Of a DNA stretch of 64,000 nt, positions 63,835-64,000 are shown one piece after another. Where the stretch lies: positions 1 to 64,000 of the forward strand of contig NZ_NSCM01000019.1 of the NCBI RefSeq assembly GCF_003287735.1. Reading direction: 5' to 3'. Position numbers and translations under genes: made by a program. Under the pieces are notes generated by a model. It did no database searches. It was not told the DNA's origin and saw only the letters and a program-made list of their open reading frames with translations. This stretch comes from Photorhabdus bodei (GTDB lineage: Bacteria; Pseudomonadota; Gammaproteobacteria; Enterobacterales; Enterobacteriaceae). Positions within the stretch are counted from its first letter, which is position 1. Every line of letters begins with the position of its first letter.

Positions 63835-64000
63835 ATTGAACGTTCTTGTCGTTATTATCCGCATTTGACACAAGAGGAATTGATTCAACAGCACAGCCGG
63901 TTGAGTGATGCTCTGTGGGTAATTGCCCGTGAATTGGGGCTTTCAAGTTGGGTTAAGCTGAAAGCCCATGTCGACGCACTGGAACAGGTCAGAATGGCTA
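63835..64000 (+). pseudogene. Start-less coding fragment, family unclear (runs off the right edge)
   Basis: The frame right after the ygiD stop stays open to the window end and reads as protein: SCRYYPHLTQEELIQQHSRL, then SDALWVIARELGLSSWVKLK and AHVDALEQVRMA. An ARELG-SSWVKLKAHV pattern is typical of the N-terminal helical region of some DUF1835-type and ankyrin-type proteins. No ATG or GTG start with a ribosome site lies before it; a TTG at 63865 is the only candidate. Either it begins at a rare codon or its 5' end was lost when it became joined to ygiD. Confidence 0.4.

Overview
The window looks like chromosome of a Photorhabdus/Xenorhabdus-type member of the Morganellaceae. Protein sequences are close to, but clearly diverged from, Escherichia coli. 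Core gene order follows the E. coli blocks degS-degQ-zapG-zapE-rplM-rpsI-sspAB, gltDB/arcB-elbB-mtgA, dolP-diaA-yraN-lpoA-rsmI, yqjFKED, alx-sstT and rpoD-dnaG-rpsU-tsaD-plsY-folB-uppP-cca-ygiM-ygiF-glnE-hldE-ubiK-ribB-ygiD. About 127-bp ERIC-family repeats lie between genes, and a PAAR-Rhs gene runs off the left edge. The genus is an inference from style and gene content; I could not run a search.

Layout. 1-1.44 kb: 5' part of a GC-rich polymorphic toxin gene (TM-PAAR-Rhs) with a 55-codon ORF just upstream. 1.77-8.6 kb: degS and degQ, separated here by about 2.1 kb of AT-rich DNA holding a decayed VapB-type antitoxin; then zapG (between two ERIC copies) and zapE. 8.8-11.2 kb: rplM-rpsI and sspA-sspB. 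12-23 kb: gltBD, divergent arcB, the ArcZ small RNA, elbB and mtgA. 22.7-29.2 kb: the dolP-diaA-yraN-lpoA cluster, divergent rsmI, RNase P RNA, yhaK/yhaJ. 30-38 kb: yqjF-K-E-D, DedA-family yqjA, the manganese-riboswitch gene alx, sstT, fadH.

38-43.9 kb is the accessory part. It holds three IS200/IS605-derived mini-elements (one with a broken tnpB), a GNAT acetyltransferase, a VirK/YbjX protein with a perfect PhoP-box-like repeat upstream, an isopentenyl-diphosphate isomerase (idi) remnant whose 5' end is replaced by half an ERIC repeat, and an intact SAM methyltransferase. An idi gene next to a methyltransferase recalls homoterpene (sodorifen-type) clusters. The region ends at tRNA-Ile2(CAU), beside the macromolecular-synthesis operon rpsU-dnaG-rpoD.

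43.9-64 kb is mostly conserved housekeeping: translation, replication and sigma-70; lipid and undecaprenyl metabolism; nitrogen control (GlnE); heptose activation (HldE); ubiquinone (UbiK); and riboflavin (FMN riboswitch-ribB). Inside it is a three-lipoprotein operon (CsgG-like, DUF4810, DUF799) of unknown role. Several core proteins look shortened relative to E. coli: LpoA lacks much of its N-terminal helical domain and YgiF lacks the end of its CHAD domain.
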